Positions 13,741-26,084 of a stretch of DNA of 64,000 nucleotides are shown here, piece by piece. Within the stretch, counting starts at the first letter, position 1, and each line of letters opens with the position of its first letter. The notes beneath the pieces were generated by a model that was given only the letters and a program-made list of their open reading frames with translations, did no database searches and had not been told where the DNA came from. A program made the position numbers and the translations under genes. The DNA comes from Epiperipatus broadwayi. Its lineage: Eukaryota; Onychophora; Udeonychophora; Euonychophora; Peripatidae. The stretch spans positions 1,546,501 through 1,610,500 of the forward strand of contig JAQFVV010000229.1 of NCBI GenBank assembly GCA_028023455.1, read 5' to 3'.

Positions 13741-14450
13741 CTTTTTGTATTTTTTCTTCTATCCACTCTCTTTGTTAATTGGTATTTTCGTATATTTTTG
13801 TTGTTTTTTGGTGTTGGTCTTTTCTGTTTTTGTCTGTTCTTCTTTCTTTTTTTGATCTTTGAAATTGGTTTGTTTTTTTGAGTTGTTTGTCGTTTTGAGT
13901 TCCCTTAGTACTTTGGTGGACCCCTTACCTGTGAGTTCTAAATTGGTTGCCTAAATAATAGGTCTTTCTCTTGTTGTTTCCTTCTTTTGTGCCTTTCCTG
14001 AATAGAGTTTTTGCAATATGACATTGTCTAATAAATTTTGTACTATATAAAGAATTTTGTTGGTTTCTTTTGTTTTCTTGTTCTTTTCTTTTAGTGTGTC
14101 TTTCTTATATGGGTGTTTGTTCTTGGTTTGAAAACCTTTTTTTATTTTTTTATTTTTGTTTCTTTTCTAAATTGTTTATTGTTCTCTTTTGTTGTGAATG
14201 TTTGTTTCTCCCGGTTCTATTCGGGTGGCGTTTCTGGGTTTTTTTTTTTTTTTTTTTTGTTTTTTTGTTTTGTTATCTTTGTTTTTTTGTTTTTTTGTGT
14301 GTCTCCAAAATTACTTTTCGATCCCGGTCGACAATTACCGTTTAGTTTTTCTTGTTTAAATATTTGTGTCTTTAAACTCTTTACTTTTCTCCGGTTTTTT
14401 TGTTCCTCTTTTTTTTTTAAAGTACACGTAATTTTAATTGCTTAAATTTT
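13740..14450. other. Strongly T/G-skewed low-complexity tract
   Basis: The plus strand is dominated by T and G (TTTTTGTTTT runs, an 18-T run near 14240), and the minus strand reads as lysine-rich coding-like sequence. There is no recognisable domain. The next segment at 14975-15670 has the opposite skew (A/C-rich on plus), so the two may be parts of one inserted element. Confidence 0.5.
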
Positions 14451-14974
14451 AAATCCTTATAAATGTGTGTTGGTCATTATCCTTAATATGTTATTTGTAT
14501 GCCTTTCTTGTCACTGGCCCTTCTCAAATAAATTTGTAGTTTTCTCTATGATATCAAATAACCAAACTATACTAGATATCAAAATAACTTTTTATGGCCA
14601 AAATAATTTTAAACTTTATTTTTTTGCTCCTTTTCTTTTATATATACTTTTTATTAATCTTTTTAGTTGTTTCAGGTTCGAGAAAGTCAAGTTAGTGGTA
14701 TTTTAGTTATATTAACATATGGTATTTTAATAAAATATAAATAAAGTAAAGTGAGAGAGAATAATATGTGTATATTATTAGCTTTTTTATATTTCTGTGA
14801 AATACTTAGCTAGGTTAAAATAGCCTCGTGGAAAATTATTTTTGAAAACTAAATAAAAATTTAGAATATTTGCTTATTTTTTTTAAAGAACAAAATTTTT
14901 TTCTTCACTCGTATACTCCTAGATAACATAATACAATATACTTATATAGTTGTATTAAAATACTTTAGAAATAA

Positions 14975-15670
14975 TTGTGTTTGGACATAGCTAAACCAAC
15001 AACCCATAACACGAGGAGGAGGTCCAATATTCCCAGGCCACATACTCATGAGAGTATAACTTTGATGCTTTCACAAAAAAAAAAGATCCAGCTCGAATAT
15101 GACAATCAACAACCGGGGCCCCCAACTACCGAACAAAGTATAGCGGTACTCAGTTAACCAGATGATACCAACCTAAATCATGATCGATAGAAGAGAAGAT
15201 ATGCGGACATCGTCAAGCACAAACGGGGGAGAGGTTGGATAAAGAGAACTCCAACATCATCCTCAACACAGGTAACCAAATCTTACCATAATATTAATCC
15301 GGTACTCTCCGGTGGCAAATTCATACATGTACAGGTTTTAGAGGGGAACGGAAACCCTAGACACCACCTTGATAGTCTCAAATTTTTTCATTCAGAAGAG
15401 AAGAAGGTTCCATTCTAAAACCAGGGGAATACCTATCTACAAAACTATGGAAAAGAAGCAATTCAACGGTGCAGGCGGTTTGATTATCCAATCTGAAGTA
15501 CCACTAACCATCAGAGCTTATGTCGTTTGTAGGCAAATAAAGCCCTAACGCTTCTATCCAGAAGCAGTAGGGGTGTGCCCCCCGTAAGGAAAAAAATACA
15601 CCACAGGTATTCAGCTCGGATACAACACATTATAGGGACTAAAAAAAGATAGGCAACCTCCAAAATAAGT
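14975..15670 (+). pseudogene. Coding-like relic of unknown origin (possibly gag/ORF1)
   Basis: One plus frame stays open for 60 codons (14975-15157) and continues with only about five more stops to 15660, which is unusual for this AT-rich window. The reading is hydrophilic and basic, with an RRYADIVKHKRGRG segment near 15190 and a LSGGKFIHVQVLEG segment near 15310. A YADVV/YADIV motif beside basic residues is seen in some retroelement ORF1/gag proteins, but the match is too weak to name a family. Base composition (A/C-rich, more G+C) differs from both flanks, which suggests an insertion. Confidence 0.35.
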
Positions 15671-16388
15671 ATCCTCCAAAGTTTAAATTAAAATAGAAAT
15701 ATAGCATCAGACTAAAACACAACTTGATTTAAAATATAGGGATGAATGATAAATAAAGTTATAGTAATATAAATTATTTATAGCAAATTAAACTTACAGT
15801 ATAAAAAGTAGCTTGAACTCACCTGTACAAATTCTTACCTCTGACCTGAGCAAGTTTTTAAATTTTTTTTTGCTCACTAACTATTGGAAATAAGCAATCT
15901 GAAGTCCGATCCATGCTTCACTCTTCCTATAAACTAATTAATATTGTAGACCTAAATTAAGTTTATAGTTCAATATCAGCATTTGATTAGAGTTAAAAAT
16001 AATTAGCTTATTAAATGTGTATTACAGTTAAATATTTTATTTTAAATAAATTCATTCTATTGATAAAACTTAACCATAGTCAAAATACATATATACCATT
16101 ATATATAGTTAATCAAAATTCGCTAAATAAAAGCTTATTCTATTGTAAAATAATAATATATTGTTGTTCTATTAAAATATTAGTATGTTTGATTTTGAGT
16201 TAGCTCCACTTTTCTAGAAAATATATTTAATTAGTGACCTTCAAGTTAATTAAATTTTTTTTTCTTTAATTAAGAAAAAATTAGTAAAAAAGTAGAGTAA
16301 AAGTAAAGTTATTTTAGAAAGTGTGCTTTGAAACAGGGCGAGGCTTATCAATCTCAGATCATACAAAAAAGGTAGCTGTCAGAGAAAG
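15671..16388. other. AT-rich spacer, nothing recognised
   Basis: Low-complexity AT-rich DNA between the coding-like relic and the TATA-Inr element. No gene is supported. Confidence 0.5.
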
Positions 16389-16422
16389 TATAAATAGTAG
16401 GAGAAAAAGAGTGTTTCAGTTT
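16389..16422 (+). promoter_or_regulatory. TATA-box plus initiator core promoter
   Basis: TATAAATA at 16389-16396 is followed by TCAGTTT with the initiator A at about 16418, some 29 bp from the first T of the TATA box. This spacing and the TCAGTY initiator match the classic animal and insect core promoter, also common in retroelement LTRs. A short frame starts at ATG 16711 (MEPYHFHCPDKHLS...) and meets either a stop or a GTATGT donor near 16790. The downstream product is unknown. Confidence 0.5.
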
Positions 16423-17033
16423 TCCTTTGAATGCAGTTGATTCTGATTTTGTTGTGAAGATTTTTAAGTTTTTCTTGCTGTTTTATTCCAGTTTTCTGAA
16501 GTACATTCAGATTTTTTGGGAGAAATCCTTTAGATTTGCTTCACATTAGTCTTAAAAAAAGTTAACACTTCTTTAAAGAGAAGTTGGAACCCAATAAAAC
16601 CACTATTTTGGAAAAATATTTCTAGCAATCAAGCTTCTATCATTCCTAAATACCCCAAATCCTTAACATCCAATCATAACCATCTAACTCTATCCGTTCT
16701 GGAGATTTTTATGGAGCCATATCATTTTCATTGTCCGGACAAACACCTATCGTCGGTTGATCAAGCCAGTGGAAACACAAAAGGCGTATGTATCTCCTAA
16801 ATTAAACTATCTCTATCTACTTTTGATTCATATAATCTTATTGTTGTATTGAATTATATGTATTTGCTATTAAATTTATGAATAAGTAAATATATTTTGG
16901 GATTATCTACTATATTAACCTTTTCCCTTCCTATTTTCCTTAAATTTAGTATTTCGTATGTTAAATTTAATAATTAAATTTTTTTTTGCATTTAATTCAA
17001 TTTTATTTATGTTGTTAATTAAAATGTTTTTTT

Positions 17034-17600
17034 GTGGCCAACTTGATCTTTTTGATAACACCTCTTTTTTGTCCGCCATTAGCTAGTCACGTATATTTGA
17101 TTTGGCTATATACGTTCAAGTTAATTTTAAACCGGTTTTTCCGCAAAGCCATAAGAAATGCTTTGCGAAAGGTTTTATTACCTATCGTACTTTATCGAGA
17201 AGATCGAGGTTGGAAATTTTTAATAAAATTGGGAAGAAAAGAATTTGACAAACCTATTAACTTGTTTTCTTTTATTGTCTAATTAGTTGGTTGCTAATTT
17301 AGGGGAATAGCGGAGGCCATTAAAGCTTTATTCATATTTTAAAGCCAGTAATTAAACATTATTTAATTATAAAACTTGAGTTTCTTAGTCATATTAAATG
17401 CTTTATTTTACTTTTCAATGATCCAGGCACGCATAAGCAAAACACCAAAATATTTTAAGTACTTTAAATATTTAGCTTTTAGCTCCTTAGATTTCCCGTC
17501 ATGTCTCTAGTGTTGAAGCTTTGTGGCGGTTGAAAAATAATTTATGCGTGGCTCAGATGGTGTTGTTGGTTCGTGAATTAGCCCCAGAATAGGCGAAATA
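17034..17600 (+). other. Possible coding relics, unassigned
   Basis: An 82-codon frame at 17034-17282 ends in a basic segment (KAIRNALRKVLLP... then GWKFLIKLGRKEF). Further on, a short open stretch at about 17498-17590 reads SSVEALWRLKNNLCVAQ. That resembles the SxxEAxWRI block of Helitron helicases only loosely. Neither is long enough to name. The stretch has more G+C than its flanks and ends at the 125-bp duplication. Confidence 0.25.
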
Positions 17601-17835
17601 GGGCAGAGGTTATTATATTCTTTATTTAATATTTCGCGTATAGTGGCCTCGAGGTACTTTCGCTTAGGACTCGAACTAGGTTAAACCAGCATACATAATC
17701 TGACTGTCACAGAATAGGCGAAATAGGGCAGAGGTTATTATATTCTTTATTTAATATTTCGCGTATAGTGGCCTCGAGGTACTTTCGCTTAGGACTCGAA
17801 CTAGGTTAAACCAGCATACATAATCTGACTGTCAC
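17586..17835. repeat. Perfect 125-bp tandem duplication
   Basis: Two identical 125-bp units occupy 17586-17710 and 17711-17835. The unit is G+C-richer than its surroundings. On the minus strand it contains AGTTCGAGTCC, one mismatch from the polymerase III B-box consensus GGTTCRANTCC, but no convincing A box. Complete identity implies a recent duplication. Confidence 0.93.
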
Positions 17836-19750
17836 AATATAATAGACATAAAAATATGTTTATATTATAAAATACAATGATGTGCATATATATGACACAT
17901 TTAAATATATTTACTATTTATATATTAAAATATTTTGGATTGTAGATTTAGGAAAAGTAATAATAGATATTATATGTATATTGTAATACTGTGAGCAGTG
18001 GCATACTCAGGCCACATGCCAACACTACAAGCTTCTTAAATTTAGAATTATTTAATTAACAGAGAAATAATATTTCATTTTCCCATATGTTTTTTATAAT
18101 ACTAATATTTGATTTATTTAAATATTTTCTTTTTTCCAAATGTTAATATGAAAATTGTAGACAATTTTTTTAAATATTTAAACATAATATGGATATTTGA
18201 AATGTAGTATGTTTGTAAAAGAGAGAGAAAAATATAAAATCAAATAAACAATTTCTTTTGTTCTCTCTTTTTCATAATTATAATTAATTACCACTTTAAC
18301 TTTAGTTTTTGAAAAAGTACTAAGAAAAAAAGCCTCTTCAGTAAGTCAAAAAAATACTGAACAAATTTGATTTTAACTTTTTAAGAGAGATAAAATAGAT
18401 ACATTTTGATGTTTGTAAAGTATTTAAAAAAAAAAAGAAAAGAAAGGAAAAATTTTTAATAAGTTTGTTAAATTTTATTTTAATTAAGTAAACTTTTTTC
18501 TTTTTTCCTTAGCTCTCTCTCCAAAGGAAAAGGCAGTGTTTTGAAAATCATTGTAATTTTATCTGATTATCTTGTTTTTCTTTTGACAGAAAAAAAATAA
18601 TTAAAGAGGAATTACAAAAATTATGATTCCTATTTAAGTTTTTGACTTATGTTCCAATTTTAATTTTAAAAAAAAGGAAATAGCTAAATAATGTTTTTGT
18701 AGAAAAAAACTCTATTCAGTTAGTAATAAATTTTGTCATGTAGGAGACAGGATTGTGATTGGTGGGAGACAACTTGTTCCAAAAGTATGCTCTGGCAATA
18801 TTTTTTTAAAACAACAAAGTCATCTCTTTTTCAAGAAATTACTATTTTTTCAATTATGTTAATGTTTAATGAACATTCTGAAATCTTGTAAAACATACAA
18901 TTTTAGGAAATATTTTATTAAGCAAAATACTTAACATCAAATTCAGAAAGAATAATAAAGGCAGATTAAAACAGTATTTTTAATATAAACTAAAGATATT
19001 TTATTAATATTTGTAATTTATACACATTTCGCTCAGAGAAGAAAAATTGCTTCTGAATAATAAAATTTGCAAATTTTAATGGGATTTTTATTGATTTATT
19101 TACATATATATTTATCTGTTTACATTTTACTTTAGATAGCATACAACTGAAATAGTGTAGTTCACAGTTCCACTGTATTCATTTAATTATTAATTTAGTG
19201 TATTGCTAAATTATTTTTATAACATATAAAGAATTTTGTAAAAGTTTAAATTTTATTTATCATTAACATAAAAAATAATCCGAGGTTGCGAAATAAAATT
19301 TGATAACTATTATATCTACAAAAAAAATTTTGTTTAGAATAAATTTTAAAAGAAAATATATCATTTAATTATCAGATTTCACCCTCTTAGAACTTCAAAA
19401 TTTTCTGTCTTTTTACTTTTCAAACATGAAACCTTGCAGTTTTTCCATATTTTTTCATTAACATTTATTAATTAATATATTCAATGTTGTTTATTAGTTT
19501 TCATTTTTTAATACAAGCTAATATGAGAGAAATTCTTTTACTTTTGAGCACTAAATATATTTTCTTATATTATCTAGCACTAGAATTGTTATATCTTTTA
19601 CATAGTATATATACATAGTTTCATTTATTTTTACATTGTTTCTCTATATAAGTACAATAAATTTTAGGTATATATAGCATGAATTCTTAATAAATTTTCC
19701 TATTTTCCCATTATAGTAAGTTTCTTCTATCTGTAGTTCTATACATATTA
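17836..19750. other. AT-rich region, no gene recognised
   Basis: Only long A/T runs and weak open frames are present. I recognise no domain and no repeat. Confidence 0.5.
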
Positions 19751-19754
19751 AAAA

Positions 19755-20430
19755 AGACTAAAGTAATGTTCAATGGCTTTTCTCAAAAGATGAAGATAAA
19801 AATTGATTATGATAAGTTAGAAGAAGTTCATAACTATAAATACCTTGGGGAGATTATTACTACAGATGGAAACATAATGGATAAAATTAATCATAGAATT
19901 AAACTTGTTTGGAATGCTTTTGGTAGAAATAATACTAAAAGGAAATATGCCTACATGTTTGAAAAGGAAGGTTTTTAATAAATGTGTTTTACCAATTCTT
20001 ACTTATGGATCTGAGACTTGGATACATAATATAAGAACAATATAGAGACTTCAGACCACTCAAAGAAGTATGGAGAGATGCATGTTAGGAGCAACAGGAA
20101 GAGATCAAAAACACAATATATAAGTAAAATAACAAATAGGTGTTATTGACAATGTTGATGGAATTAAAAGACTGAAGTGGAGTTAGGTTAGACATATTTT
20201 TAAAAGAGATGATAATAGATTGACAATAGAAACCTTAAACAGGCTTCTAAGAGATTTTAAAAACCCAGAAAGAGACCATACATGAGATAGATGGATGAAA
20301 TAAGACAGGGTGCAGGGTGCATGTGGAGAAGAGAGCCTAGAGAGTGGAGAAGATGGATTGAACTTGGAGAGACCTTCATCCTGCAGTGGAATGATAATGG
20401 TTGACAATGATGATAATAATACATATGCAA
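19755..20430 (+). pseudogene. LINE reverse transcriptase C-terminal fragment with 3' end
   Basis: A frame at 19766-19978 contains YKYLGEIITTDGNIMDKINH followed by RIKLVWNAFGR. This matches the YLG...I..R...W..F block after the RT palm in non-LTR elements. After a frameshift the next frame reads CVLPILTYGSETW, then QRSMERCMLGATGRD and GIKRLKWS, the usual C-terminal string of RTE-like and related LINEs. The fragment ends in a TGATGATAATAATA tail typical of elements with short 3' tandem repeats. It is 5'-truncated and broken by stops. Confidence 0.9.
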
Positions 20431-23087
20431 ATTAAACTTATACATAGATAATATTTATACTTGTTCTGGATTACTGAGAGATAAGATAAATGCTGATGGT
20501 CTTAAATTCAGATCATGCTACTATACTATATTAACTTTGTATTTTGTTAGCAGTGATCACATATGTATGGGCAAAAGGTCACTATAAAACACTGATAGCC
20601 TATATTTCTAGATAACATGAAATTTATTCAGCATAGAATGTCCTAGAAATTCCTTTTTTCTTGATTCTGCAAGACTTTTGGTTAAACTGAGTCTCTGTAT
20701 TCACAAATTAAATTTTTGTTTTGTTAATAAAAAAGATTATATCTTTTAATATAATGGTTGATATTTTCTTATTTTTATCACAACAATTAGAATCAAAAAT
20801 AATTGAATTATTTTTTAAAAATCTCTCTAATTATAAGCATATTTAAGACAGCTTTTATAATTACATATCCATTAAAATAAACACTTTTCTCCATACAAAA
20901 ATAGTTTTCGTTTTCTTGTTACATTAAAAATTTACTTTTTGTCACGATCAAAAATAAATCAGAAAATTTATTTCTATCAGAGATACTTTTTTATATATAT
21001 TTAAATAATTTATTTCAAAATATTGCAAATATTATTTATTTAATTAACATTTAAATCTTTCTAGACTTTTCTTAAACACATAAGTAAATAACTTTGTCCG
21101 TGTTCATTTCTTTTTTCCTTTTATAAACATTGAATATGCACACACCCACATTACCAAGATTGCACATCTACTACATTGTAAGACATCTTAAATAAAAGGA
21201 AAAGAAAAATGAACACACTCCTGTCAAATAATGCTTTATACATACACACATAGGCATAAAATGATTTAGCAGGTAAACATCATATGTCACTTTTTTCCAC
21301 ACCCAATTGACATTTCAAAAATTAAATAGAATGAACAATATCCTGAAATCTTGAGATGCACAAAGCAACAAATCATTGGACAAATATTGTAGCATGAATG
21401 AACTGGGAGAACAATCTCACTTTAAAAATTATATGCTATTTAGATATGAATAACTAACTTGTGGCATATTTAAATTCTAAACTGGCTTATAAGAATTATC
21501 TGAGTCTTAGAGAATATTCTGAAACATATATATATATATATTTTTGAGATGTGAAAGCTAATAAGTATTAACTTATCAACTGAAAGTATGGCTAAGAAAA
21601 CTCCAGCATCCAAAGTATCTATCCAATAATCAAAAATCTTGCTTTTTTCCCTAACTTCAAATATGAATTATCTTTACATATGTATTAGTTATCAATACTT
21701 TAGTGTCTGTTAATCTGTTATATATTATTTAGTAACTGAGTCTTTATATATATATATATAAACACTTGTTACATATTTCAATATTAAATTAATCTCTCCT
21801 ATATAATTTTGGGCAATATATATGGGCTCTAGTTTTTCAGGTGTAAGATGATCTGAAATTGTGCAGCCCTTCTTTAATGCTGGTCACAAAAGGTCTGTGT
21901 GAAAGAAAATTAAGTATGCATCTGTTACATTACAATTTTAAAACACTTCTAATTCATAAATATGTATGAGAAAAGAAAAATTAATGAAGACATTGATAGT
22001 TTAACTTTGTTTTACTTCATCTTTTTGATATATCTATCCTACTTTTAAATTTAGAAAAGATAACAAAAATTTGTATTATCGTCTGATTTTCAACTTCTTT
22101 ATGGCTTTCTAAACAAGGTAAAACATGAAGTCATAATTTGTAGATGTACTGCATTCTCTCAGCAGATTGAAAGTTATATTGTATTGTAAATGTGGGTGTC
22201 AATTCAGTGTATGCTTTATCATTATTTAAAACAGTGAGTGTGAGGTCAACTGTAAAAAATTTGAGTTACTTGGGAATTTCTATGCCAACTTCATCATATA
22301 TTGAAGACCTGATTATGTTAGATTAATAAACTAATCATTACATCATCAGGTATTTCTTAATAAAACATTATATTAATGTATTTATAAACATTTTTTGTCT
22401 TTAGTACATTAAATGAAATTTCTGTATAATTTCTTCTAATCAATTGCAAGTCACTTAATAAAAGAATAGATGAATATGACAATGCAGTTGTCTCCACACT
22501 CACTCTATACTTTTTAGATACTGGCCATAATGCAAACACTGACATATACTTGCATTATCAGAGAATGATTCTAGAACACATTAATAAAATGTGATGAATC
22601 ATAAAGTTTTTATTTGTATAAAACAATTTATAAAACATGTCAATGAAGATCAAAAAATGCAAAATTATTCCTTTATCAATATATTATATTTTAATCAAAC
22701 TTTTTTTAAAGATGAGTGAAAGAATCAATAGCCAAATTATAGGACAAGTGACATGCATTTCATTTTTGTTTTTCCTGAGGTACTAACATTTTTCAGACGA
22801 TGGCAAATGAAATCAAGACAATACCATAATAATAATAAACAGTTACATTCAAATAAATAGAAAAACTGTGTTTACATTTTTTGCCTCTGATAATTAAAAA
22901 AAATAATATGCATTATCATAACATACATATTTAGATAAACTATAAGTTCTGAAACTTAATTGATTATTATATTTAAATCCCATCCCAACAGTCAAGACTT
23001 AAATAATCTAATAGAATCTCACTAATCTGCTGTCAAGACAATACACTATTAGACAATAAATATTCAAATATATTGTCTATACTAAAC
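20431..23087. other. AT-rich region, no gene recognised
   Basis: No coding or repeat family is recognised apart from short TA dinucleotide runs (21525-21541 and 21748-21760). Confidence 0.5.
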
Positions 23088-23457
<370 letters not shown>

Positions 23458-24150
23458 TGAAGTGGCTTTTAAATAACCACTATTGTGAAGAGAAGCAAAT
23501 TATTCATCAGGCTTGCCAATCTCTAGATAGTAAAGCTAGATTCCCATTTATCAATTAATATTGGATAGTTAACTTAAGTGGGTTTATTAGTTGCCTTTCT
23601 GAGATACAAATCCCAAGACTGATTAGAACCTAGAAAATTATTTAAGGTTTTTTTAAGCTTAGACTTGAACTTGGATATGAGAATGACAAACAGATGTATT
23701 AACAGATATGCTGAAAGGTTCTTTTTTAAAACTAGTTATATTAGTCAGAGTAAATAATTAAACATTAAAATTGTTCCCATGACAAACACATGTGCTAACA
23801 GCTATGCTGAAAAATCCTTTGTAAAGTGGTTCATTTAATAATTAGCTTTGTGAAATAATCATGAGTCTCAACATGACTTAAATTTTGACAATAAACTATC
23901 CCATAAGTTGCACTAAAGCTTAAACATTCTATCATTCATAATTTAGTTATTTATTTATTTTATAGACTGAAAGATGTTACGAATCATTAATTCACAACTG
24001 CATTATATAAATAGAGAATGTATTACTAAAATAAGATGGCAAAATATGAACATTTAATTTTATTTTACAACTTTGCTATGTGTGAAATGAATATATACTG
24101 CATTTAAGCCAATAAACATCACATGATTATCATTCTTAAGCTTGCTTATA
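23458..24150. other. AT-rich spacer with a diverged local duplication
   Basis: Segments at 23679-23727 and 23776-23827 share a GACAAACANATGTNNTAACA then ATGCTGAAA order, so a roughly 97-bp local duplication is likely. Nothing else is recognised. Confidence 0.4.
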
Positions 24151-24264
24151 ACTGTTATTAAAACAGGCAAAAGCCTCCCTACAGTATTGCCACTCTGTGC
24201 AAGCCAGAGTAATCAATAGATGCCAGAAGGCTTGTGCATAAAATCCCCATCTAGTGCCTAATTG

Positions 24265-24324
24265 TGCAATATCCCCTGACTAGTTTCTGGCTTATGGACT
24301 TCATCAGTGAGGAGCCTTGGATCT
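24265..24324 (-). ncRNA. Hammerhead-like ribozyme relic
   Basis: On the minus strand CUGAUGA, GAAA and ACUAGU-C are all present and the distal stem I base is CCAA-rich. The first stem I pair is A-A and stem II is poorly paired, so it is probably weak or inactive. Confidence 0.6.
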
Positions 24325-24802
24325 GAGAACACTACACCTAAATTTTAGGAGCTAATGCAACTCTCCAGCAGCCACCTTTTATCTCTACTTAATACAAAAT
24401 TATGAGTCTTAAATTGAAAACACAATAATATTTTCAATCCAAGCTCATTAGCTTATATAGTTATATAGGTGTGAACTCAGTTCAGTACCTATACATTTTT
24501 GTGTCTTTGGTTCTTTAATAACCATCGTCACCACTTCCTATTAGGCAGGATTGGTTTTAAACCAATAAATATCACATGATCATCATTTCTTATGCTTGCC
24601 TTATGATTATTAAAAAACCAAAGACACCAAAATATATAGGTACTGAACTGAGTTTAGACCTATATGACTATATAAGCCAATAAGATTGGATTGAAAATAC
24701 TATATTTTTAATTTAAGACTCATAGTTTTGTAGTTAAGTATAAATAAAAGGTGGCTGCTGGAGAGTTACATTAAATCCTAAGATCTAGGTGCAGCGCTCT
24801 CA

Positions 24803-24863
24803 GATCCAAGGATCTTCATTGATGAAGACCACAAGCCAGAAACTAGTCTTGGGATATTGGATG
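24803..24863 (+). ncRNA. Hammerhead-like ribozyme relic (C3 to U)
   Basis: The distal stem I (AUCCAA/UUGGAU), GAAA block and ACUAGU-C site are intact. The invariant C3 is U (UUGAUGA), as in the copy at 9.0 kb. Confidence 0.6.
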
Positions 24864-25034
24864 AGTAGGCACTAGATGGGGATTTTATGCACAACTTCTG
24901 GCATCCATTGATTACTCTGGCTTATATTGAGTGGCAATACTGTATGGAGAGTTTTTCCTGTTTTAATATATTGCATTTAGTTAAAACATAATATAAACAA
25001 CTTCCATATTATATTAATTAAATACACAAATTTA

Positions 25035-25330
25035 TTATATGTATATAAAGATTGCCTTGTGTTCATGGAAAAGAAGGGAAAAAATTAGTTGGATGAATAA
25101 AATGACAAATGAGGAAATTTTAGAAAGAGTAAATAAAAAAAGAAGATTGATTAAGGAAATTAGAAATAAAAAAATGAAATGGATTGAACATATACTAAGA
25201 ACCAATAATAGTTTAATGAAGAATATTTTGGGTGGAATGGTGAATGGAAAAAAGAAGAAAGAATGGAGAATATTGACCTTTCTGAATGACATATAGAAAG
25301 AGATGGGCAATAATCAGAACAGAATGGGGA
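25035..25330 (+). pseudogene. LINE C-terminal fragment
   Basis: An open frame (25039-25296) reads KISWMNKMTNEEILERV, then KKMKWIEHILRTNN and LGGMVNGKKKKEW. This is the common I-W-x-D/N-K-x-TNEEVL-R-V ... KRKMKW-I-GH-x-LRH ... G-K-R-x-x-GRP string at the C-terminus of many animal LINE polyproteins. Only the last ~90 codons are present, so the copy is heavily 5'-truncated. It differs from the fragment at 19.8 kb, so at least two LINE families are represented. Confidence 0.88.
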
Positions 25331-26084
25331 AATAGGTGAATTAATTGCGCATGTATTCTTTGGATTTATCCAAAGGATAAAACACTATTGATTGTTTATG
25401 TGCTATTTATTAAATGGAAGATGATCATTATTCATTTGTTAGTTAACAAAATGAGATCCATATAGCAATTTTAATGTTTAACTGTTTGTTTTGATAGATA
25501 TAGATGGTATCTGCTATAGCTATTCTACTAATTAAATGTTTTAATTAATAATAATTCTTTAGATAATTACGTTTAAGTTAGATAAATAAAAATAATGTAA
25601 ATAATTTAAAATTATGCCTGTGTAACATATACTATATCTGAATAATAATTATCAGTTAAGTATCTGCTCATATAGTAAAATTGAATGAATGATCTATTTC
25701 ATTAAATCAGTATGAAAAAATCCACTTTATGAAGGTTCAATACATGTTTCAATTATATTTTTGTGGATCATGCTATAAGTATACAACTCCAAGAAAAATA
25801 AACCCAGAAAACATTAATTTTGTAAACTCATCCAGAGTTCCTGCTGTCTGAAGATCAAAGAGCAATGTAGAAAACAATATAACTTACATAGATATTTATT
25901 ATTATTTTTATTTTTGCAAACATTCAGACTTTAATGTATGTACAGAGTTATTATAATAATTATAATAATTAACTAAATATATACAAGGATAATAATGAAA
26001 TTATCGAAACCCAACAAAACCATTGACTATATAAGTTGTTAATTATTCATACATTGAGTTCATTACAAGCATTTTGTGAAGAAA
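25331..26084. other. AT-rich spacer, nothing recognised
   Basis: No coding or repeat family is recognised between the LINE fragment and the mariner relic. Confidence 0.5.

Larger units (their letters stand above)
24155..24970. repeat. Ribozyme-repeat subfamily A, inverted pair
   Basis: A minus-strand unit (24155 to about 24600) is followed by a plus-strand unit (about 24600-24970). They share all blocks in mirror order: the CTCTCCATACAGTAG-type end, the hammerhead motif, GATCTAGGTGCAG, the TTCAGTACCTATA block and the ATCACATGATCA block. The halves are diverged, so this is an old head-to-head arrangement and not a fresh palindrome. No protein coding is present; each half carries one hammerhead-like motif. 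Confidence 0.9.

Noticed and set aside
14070-14445. Open frames of 91 and 110 codons
   Set aside because: They arise from T/G-rich low-complexity sequence (poly-Phe) and two frames are open at once, so composition explains them.
17498-17590. Helitron helicase similarity (SSVEALWRL)
   Set aside because: Only about ten residues match loosely, without neighbouring helicase or Rep motifs.
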